Assembly (NCBI GenBank): GCA_021030915.1
Contig: JAGEMR010000231.1
Span: 1-25,879 of the forward strand
DNA: 25,879 nt
Origin: Astrothelium macrocarpum
Taxonomy: Eukaryota > Ascomycota > Dothideomycetes > Trypetheliales > Trypetheliaceae
Reading direction: 5' to 3'
Shown in pieces: positions 20,156 to 25,879 of this stretch (positions are counted from its first letter, which is position 1; every line of letters begins with the position of its first letter). Made by a program: the position numbers and the translations under genes. The notes under the pieces were generated by a model. The model had not been told where the DNA came from. It worked only from the letters and a program-made list of their open reading frames with translations, and searched no databases.

Positions 20156-21389
20156 GGTGTACTAGGCCTTCCCATAAGAGTTTGCCGCAGCTTTCGTTCT
20201 ACGCAGAATCAGCCTGCGGTATTGTGGCGCCTTTGAAACTGGGCTCTGAATGAAATCAGTGGCATAGTGGTAGATTCTTCACTCAGTTGCCAGACCAAAC
20301 AGCAAACCCTATATTCAGTTCAAGGACGAATATCTCGTGATTCGGTCTCATCGACAATCTTTCCTTACGACAGTCCGGCTCTGTTTTCGTAAAACAAAAT
20401 GGTTCAGATGCTAAGTAAAGCAGTAGGCCTCGAGGAAAGCTACAGTCTTGCGACAAGGTCCTCCACTTGGACGTACATCCAGCTAACCCACAACCTGAAG
20501 ATGACTAAAAAACAAAATAACGCACTGTTCGTATCCAGAGATCAGAGATGATAGGTTCAGGGATAAATGCTAGGACGATTATTCATTGATCCCAAAACTT
20601 CTCGAAACTCGCCGCAATCTATCACTGTCATAATTGTTCGATTCGAACCAATCAATTCAGTGATTTAATGGCTAACATCGGTACGTCGCATTGCTTCGTC
20701 ATTCCTGCCTCGGGTGTCTCGCAAGATCTGTGGCCACGGAGACGCCTTCGATCTGTTTGTGCTGTCTACACGGATGTTGATGTTGAGCCGGATCATTTCT
20801 GATTCGTCAATGATCCCTGTAGATTTAGTGCGAGCACCCTGGCACATCAGACATCATCCAACAATCTTACACGAGACCAATGAACCAGACCAGCCTCCTA
20901 CGGACCGTAACGGTCCTAGAAGCCTCATAAAATGGCCGGTAATTGTGTTTTCCACAGCCACGGCGCATGATGATTTCCCCGCAATTTTACGGCTCCCTGC
21001 AGAGCTGTCAACCCGGTGGACCGTTCCTGAGCGGTTGCTTCCGAGCTTGCGTGTTTCCTCTTCTCTCTTACGAGATTGGATCGCTAAGATATATGTACAT
21101 GCATGATGACTGGCGTGTTTCCGATAGAGGCCAGGAATATTGCGAGGTGCATTGGCGGCCTGGATCTGGGAACGTTTGTGGTGTTTAGAGCCGGGCGTCA
21201 AGTCTAAAAGCTTGAGTACTCGATATGCAAAGTCGGGAGAACAGCCCGAGATCATAGAATGAGACCATTTCCTTCTGGGATCTTCTAGCTACTCATATAT
21301 TCAGCCTTCTTCTCCTTTTCCCGTTTGGTTTTTCCCTCATCCTTTCGTCATTCCTGTTTACTAGATATTGATAGTCCTCTTCATCCATT
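20156..21389. other. 1.2-kb intergenic stretch before the fasciclin gene
   Basis: Contains the 3' flank of the oxidoreductase gene and the upstream region of the fasciclin-domain gene. The longest frames (130 codons on plus from a GTG at 20714; 133 codons on minus from 21255) overlap each other antisense and show no domain. A TATA-like CATATATT at 21294-21301 lies ~90 bp before the fasciclin start codon and is followed by a CT-rich tract, a plausible core promoter. A palindromic TTCGATTCGAA at 20637-20647 resembles part of a tRNA B box, but no cloverleaf forms around it. Confidence 0.45.
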
Positions 21390-22530
21390 ATGCAGCTCAA
21401 AACTCTTCTCATTTCCTTGATCAGCGCATCATGTGCGAACGCACAGAGCTTGACATCTGTTCTACAAGGCAATTCCGATCTCTCTACCTTGACATCCGCT
21501 CTTGAGAAGTTTCCCAATCTTGTTCAAACTCTTGGCAAAGCATCAAACATTACCATTCTTGCTCCAACGAATGAAGCATTCAATGCCTTGTTCGCAACCC
21601 CAGCAGGGCAAGAGGCCCAAAGTGATGCAGGACTCTTGCAGGCGGTGCTCGAATATCATGTCATCAACGGGTCTTATCCCGCATCAGCCATTCCCACAAC
21701 TGGAGCCTTTGTCCCCACCCTTCTGACCAATTCGTCTTACACGAATGTCACTGGTGGCCAAGTCGTCGAGGGCAAGAGCACGAATGGCAATGTGACATTC
21801 TTCTCTGGCAATAAAGCCACGTCAAATGTTACTACAGCTGTAAGTGCCCTCTGGTTAAACGAGTGACTGCCTATTACTTATCACGTTGTAGAATGTTAAA
21901 TTTGATGGTGGTGTTATCCATATTATCAACGCCGTGCTAACCATTCCGGCAAACATCACCACCACTGCACAAGCCGATGGCCTTTCCACTCTAGCATCGG
22001 CTCTCACTCAAACAAACCTTCTCAATACCGTTAACGTCCTCCCGGACATCACTGTCTTTGCGCCAACCAATCTAGCTTTTGCTGCTATCAACTCGACAAT
22101 CGCGAAACTTAGCACCAGTCAACTTGCCAGCATCCTGGAATACCACGTCATCAACGGGACTGTGGGATACAGCACGACACTCAAGAACGGCGAGACAATT
22201 CCAACTCTAAATGGCGCCAGTGTGAAGATCACGTTGATGGATGGAGCTGTAATGGTTAATGAAGCTATGGTGACGATTGCCGATGTGCTTGTCGCTAACG
22301 GTGTAGTACATGTCATTAATGGGTAAGCGTGCCGGAAAAAAATTATTGCACAGATTGAGCTTATTCGCCCAACCAGCGTTCTCCAACCTAACTCATCCTC
22401 TTCTTCGAACGGAACTTCACCCAGTAGCACTCCAGCGCCGTCGCCGGGCTCTGACGCTAGCAACACGCGTAACGCAGGCGCTGCAGTAATCGTCGGTACT
22501 TGTGCTTTGTTGATGGCATTCTTTATGTAG
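21390..22530 (+). CDS. Two-domain fasciclin (FAS1) protein, probably GPI-anchored
   Basis: Cell-surface adhesion-type protein, 344 residues. Exons are 21390-21839, 21892-22322 and 22377-22530; introns of 52 nt (GTAAGT ... TGTAG) and 54 nt (GTAAGC ... ACCAG). The signal peptide MQLKTLLISLISASCANA is followed by two FAS1 repeats: NITILAPTNEAFNAL ... LEYHVINGSY, then VKFDGGVIHIINAVL for the first, and DITVFAPTNLAFAAI ... LEYHVINGTV ... NGVVHVINGVLQP for the second. Several NxT/S glycosylation sites are present. The third exon encodes a Ser/Pro linker (SSSSSNGTSPSSTPAPSPG), a plausible omega site around SDASN, and a hydrophobic tail, AAVIVGTCALLMAFFM, ending directly at the stop, typical of a GPI signal. 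Convergent with the next gene, with 239 bp between stops. Confidence 0.94.
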
Positions 22531-22769
22531 ACAGATACCTAAGCGAGCTACTCCATTTAGGAGCGCAGTTTCAACATGCTTTGGCTTATCTACTTGCTGC
22601 TGCACGGGCTTAATACGCTTGGCAAAGCGAGTCGTTATGGAGAATTAGATTGTACCTAATAATATCTCGGTTTTCAAGTAAATAAATTTTTCCCTCCACT
22701 TTTCTTGCGAAATCTTCACCGTCGTTGAAGGCAGTTCCGGCGACTCACCACTTCCTTTCCCCATCATCC

Positions 22770-23672
22770 TCAATCCTCCCTCTTCCGTCCCGGCGCCTCC
22801 CTCCCTGCTACACTCGCCGCATACTCCTTCGCCACCCTATTTCTCCCGTCTACGAATTCCCTCAAATACCCTGGTACCTCCTCCACACGATTGTACGCCC
22901 CACCAACCGGCTCCCCCAATATCTCCTGCACCGGCACCACCCCCGTCCACACACTATCCAGTACGTCCTCGCGCTTCAAATCCTTGCGCTCATCCTTCGG
23001 ACCAAAATCCCGCACCTTCGCACTCGCACTATCCACCTCAACCTTCAGAATGCGCGTACTCTGCATCTCGGCGCCATCAGGTGGGACTCGCGTGTGCGCC
23101 CAGCGATCACTAACCACGGAGTTGGTGACGAGCTCCATAGCCCACAGCTTCTCGGCGTCCGCGTCGTCGAGGATGCGCGCGCGCCCGTGCAGCACGGCGC
23201 TGCGGTAGTTGTAGCTGTGCGCGTTGGGCGTGAGCGCGAGGACCAGCCCGTCGAGCTTCGTCGCGCACACGCACACGGGGATGCTGTCCGACGACGCGCC
23301 CAGCCGCATCAGCCGCGACGACACGTATCCGTGCAGGTAGATGGCTGGGGCGGAGGAGCCGTCAAAGGAGCCCATTTGTCCGATCATGGGGAGGATGATG
23401 GGTTCGGCGGTGGTGGGGTCTGGCACGAAGGAGACGTGCAGGACGGAGGTGGTGTTGACGATGGAGTGGATGAGGTCGGCGTCGTATTTTGCTGGAGGAG
23501 GGGGGTTTGATCAATGGGTTGGGCATGCGGTTGGAGAATGGGGTTTTAGTGGAATTGAAATATGTGTAGGAATGTGAACTGAGATGCTGAAAACAGGAAT
23601 CAATATACCATAGTCTTTGCCATGTCTATTAACAGTGTTGGCCTTTTGTTTTGTATACTCGCCGTCTTCCAT
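22770..23672 (-). CDS. FMN-binding split-barrel protein (pyridoxamine 5'-phosphate oxidase-like)
   Basis: 261 residues from exons 23672-23609 and 23491-22770. The 117-nt intron (GTATAT ... TCCAG) is the longest in the window and joins NRHGKDYA to KYDADLIHSIVNTTSVLHVSF. That N-terminus (a short basic-acidic lead, then a helix before the first barrel strand) is typical of the PF12900-type flavin-nucleotide-binding family. Barrel strands follow: EPIILPMIGQMGSF, APAIYLHGYVSSRLMR, VCVCATKLDGLVLAL, NYRSAVLHGRARIL, STRILKVEVDSASAKVRDFG. The C-terminal part is charged and helical. Exon 2 is very GC-rich. The function of fungal members is not established; FMN or haem binding is inferred from family. 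Its start lies ~420 bp from the transposon remnant. Confidence 0.9.
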
Positions 23673-24088
23673 CTTGTTACTTTGAGAATTTCGGACCAGT
23701 GCGCAAATGTTCTAATTGAGATCAAAAGAAATAGTTCAAGGATAAATTGTTCAAATGGAAGAACGTGCAAACCTTCAATGCTTTATACTAGAGCTAATTG
23801 AGTCACTGACAATCTTGACTCATGCTGAAATGAAGCTGCACCGGTTGCTGCAATGTGAGCAGTGACGCCATTTTGGAGGCATGCTTTAATGTGGGGCCGG
23901 GACCCAATTAGCTGAGCGTGCTGAGTCAACTCTGAACTGGACCTGCACTAGGAGTCTCCACCACGGCGCGCACAGGCCCACAGAGAGAATACCAAATTAA
24001 TTCTCACCACCAGGCCTTCAGATACGAATTATATCACGAATATGGATCCAATTGATAAAATAATTGTTGTAATAAATATATAGGAGTA
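23673..24088. promoter_or_regulatory. Spacer between FMN-binding protein gene and transposon remnant
   Basis: 416 bp of ordinary base composition holding the promoter of the minus-strand FMN-binding protein gene. It contains no gene. AT content rises toward its right end (24029-24082), but it lacks the near-complete loss of G and C seen after 24180. Confidence 0.45.
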
Positions 24089-24180
24089 ACGTGGTTTACC
24101 ATTCAGCCGGTCATATCAGTCAGTCGGTCACTTTCCGCACCAGAAAACCATTTAAATTTTTATCACGTTCTAATTTTTTA

Positions 24181-25860
24181 ATGATTATATCAATTTATAT
24201 TAAAAAAGAAAATATTATTTTTATTATTAATATAATTCAATTTATAAAATTTTAAAATAAAAAATTAAATTAATATATAATTATAAAATATTATAATATT
24301 TTATAAAATTTATTAAATGATAAAATAAATAATTGATAATAATATATATCAATTTAATTATAATATTATAAATTAAATCAATTTGAAAAATAATTATTAA
24401 TTAAATATATATTTAATCAAAATTTAAAAGAATTTTTATTATATTTTTTTAATATAAAAAATATAATCAATTTTTTATTAAAATTATATAAAAATAAATT
24501 AATTAATAGATATTAAATTAAATGATTTATTAATATATAATCAGATTTTAAAATTAAATTTAATCATTTATATAATTATTAAAAAATATTATAAAAAAAT
24601 TTAAAAATTATTTCAGATTAATTTGAATTATTATATAATATAATGAATAAATATAAAATATATAAAAAGGATATTTATAATTTTAATAAAATAAATTTTA
24701 TAATAAATATAATAATCATATTAATAATGATAATATATATTAAAAAATATGATAAAATCAAATTTATATAATCTGATAATCGAAAATAAATTATAATTAT
24801 TGAATATATTAATATTAAAAATTGATATATTCTATTTTTTATTATTATTTAAAATATTTATTATTTCATGAATTGGATTATAAAATCAGAATTTTTTGAT
24901 AATTAAATTATTAAATCTATTTCTAATAAATGAATTGATAATAAAATAAATTTAGATTGAATTCAATATTTTAATAAATATATAAAAAATTATTTAAAAA
25001 ATATATATTAATTATTAATTATTAATAAATATAAAAATCATTTATCAATTGAATTTAATAAATTTTATGATAAAAATAAAATTATTCCAATTAATATATT
25101 TATATATTCATTTTATTTATTTTAATTATTGAATATTATATTATATTTATTTTTAAAATACGCGTATAATAATAAAATTAATCTATTAATTAAAATTATA
25201 ATCAATTATATTATTAAATTTGAATTTTTTATCATATTTAAATTCGTTTATTTTAAAATTTTTATAAAATCAAATATCAAATTTAGATTTAAAAGAATTA
25301 GAATTATATTTTGAATTTCAGATTTTATAATTTTTAAATTAAATATTTATTTAAAAATATTTATATTATTGAATAATTATTCATTAATCATTTATGAATA
25401 AAAATCGTAAATTCTTTTTAATTTTTAATAAATAATCAAATAATTCAATTTCATTAAAAAATGAATTTTTATTTATTAAAAAAATTTTTTAATATCAATT
25501 ATTGAAATTATAAATTAGATAATAAAAAATATATAAATAATAATATATTTAATTATTTTTTTGATTAAATAAATATGTATTTTTAAAAATATAAATATAA
25601 TATTTATAAAATATCAAAAGGTCAAAAAATTATATATATAATTTGAAAAAATATTTAATATAAATGATTTTATAAAATTATTGATTGAAAAGAATTCGAA
25701 AAAATAATATATATCTGATAAAAATGAAAATAATAATTCATCAAAAAAAATAATAACGATTTTATAATGATATAATAATTATGATATAATTGGATATAAT
25801 ATACGTATTTATAATAAAATTGAAAAAATAGATATTGAATCAGAATCCGATGAAAAATAA
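24181..25860 (+). pseudogene. Fot1/pogo-type DDE transposase relic destroyed by RIP
   Basis: Reading one frame straight through from the ATG at 24181 to the TAA at 25858-25860 (559 codons, about 39 internal stops) reproduces a complete pogo/Fot1-like transposase with only transition-type changes. Order: psq-like N-terminal helix-turn-helix (~24200-24350), CENP-B-type DNA-binding domain (QFEK at ~24379 to SDFKIKFN at 24541), then D-stop-FELL at ~24616. YNFNKINF at 24676-24699 stands for family YNFDETGF. NKYKNHL at 25024-25044 stands for DGHGSHL. EFNKFYDKNKIIPI at 25051-25092 follows, then a remnant of HLLQPLDV with Asn at 25132-25134 and KYAYNN for KRAYG. A degraded zinc knuckle and an acidic end (IESESDE) close the frame. 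All three catalytic Asp codons read Asn. It cannot encode an active enzyme. Confidence 0.88.
25771..25812 (+). other. Relic of a CX2CX4HX4C zinc knuckle in the transposase
   Basis: In the transposase frame, Tyr codons stand at 25771, 25780, 25795 and 25810, with spacings of 2, 4 and 4 residues and a retained Gly immediately before the third. This is exactly the CCHC zinc-knuckle pattern. Each ligand change (TGY to TAY for Cys, CAY to TAY for His) is a single RIP transition. Many Fot1/pogo-type fungal transposases end in such a knuckle followed by an acidic tail, as here. Confidence 0.75.
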
Positions 25861-25879
25861 ATAAATTTTCAAATTGTTG

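Larger units (their letters stand above)
24089..25879 (+). mobile_element. RIP-degraded Fot1/pogo-type DNA transposon, right end outside window
   Basis: A Tc1/mariner-superfamily element of the Fot1/pogo group, inferred from the transposase relic within it. The left boundary is a proposal: a TA dinucleotide (24087-24088) precedes ACGTGGTTTACC, and the terminal ~70 bp carry near-identical subterminal repeats CAGCCGGTCA (24104-24113) and CAGTCGGTCA (24121-24130). After about 24150 the sequence becomes almost pure A/T; some 60-base stretches (for example 24241-24300) have no G or C at all. This matches RIP, which converts CpA to TpA in duplicated DNA of ascomycetes. The right terminal inverted repeat and target duplication would lie beyond 25879. 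Confidence 0.8.

Noticed and set aside
20630..20655. TTCGATTCGAACC resembling a tRNA B box
   Set aside because: The flanks do not pair as a T arm, and no A box, anticodon arm or acceptor stem could be drawn.
20714..21255. Overlapping 130- and 133-codon frames on opposite strands
   Set aside because: Mutually antisense, one without an ATG, no domains; probably promoter DNA of the fasciclin gene.
25129..25314. 61-codon open frame in the AT-rich block as a real small protein
   Set aside because: It is only the longest stop-free piece of the degraded transposase frame (the region after the third catalytic position).
24181..25879. AT-rich block as an inserted mitochondrial DNA fragment or centromere-like satellite
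   Set aside because: No mitochondrial gene or tandem repeat is recognisable, whereas a single frame aligns throughout with a Fot1/pogo transposase and shows RIP-type changes.

Overview
The window reads as nuclear DNA of a filamentous ascomycete (Pezizomycotina). Reasons: protein-coding genes with many short introns (46-117 nt, GTATGT/GTAAGT-type donors, CTRAY-like branch sites), the proteins encoded (two-domain fasciclin GPI protein, GMC oxidoreductase, fungal-type NADH diphosphatase, secreted low-complexity protein), and a strongly AT-rich terminal block with the C-to-T/G-to-A signature of repeat-induced point mutation (RIP). A genus cannot be assigned from the sequence alone.

Layout. 1-1735 (+): 3' part of a DnaJ/Hsp40 gene with a long disordered region before both substrate-binding domains. 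1736-3872: no convincing gene. 3873-4826 (-): secreted Gly/Gln/Asn-rich protein. 5880-7846 (-): cytosolic-type glutamyl-tRNA synthetase. 8143-9160 (+): mitochondrial ribosomal protein uL1m. 9249-10153 (-): COG complex subunit 2. 10412-11801 (+): Nudix NADH diphosphatase with a PTS1-like end. 12143-13210 (-): F-box-like orphan. 13665-15525 (-): RCC1 (Ran exchange factor). 15990-16898 (-): disordered hypothetical protein. 18310-20155 (+): GMC oxidoreductase. 21390-22530 (+): fasciclin-domain GPI protein. 22770-23672 (-): FMN-binding split-barrel protein. From about 24089 to the right edge lies a transposon remnant.

The 5880-15525 part is a compact housekeeping block (translation, Golgi transport, NADH turnover, Ran cycle) with closely packed divergent and convergent pairs. 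GluRS and uL1m share a 296-bp divergent promoter with a CACGTG box. COG2 and the NADH diphosphatase share a 258-bp one. The right third holds secreted or redox accessory genes next to the transposon. These genes do not form an evident pathway or cluster.

The most interesting item is the AT-rich end. The roughly 1.7 kb after 24180 looks like junk, but when stop codons are read through, the +1 frame gives one continuous Fot1/pogo-type DDE transposase with no evident indels. Its catalytic Asp positions keep DD35D spacing but all read as Asn. A CX2CX4HX4C zinc-knuckle position set at its end has all four ligands turned into Tyr. About 39 internal stops are present, as RIP would produce from Trp, Gln and Arg codons.
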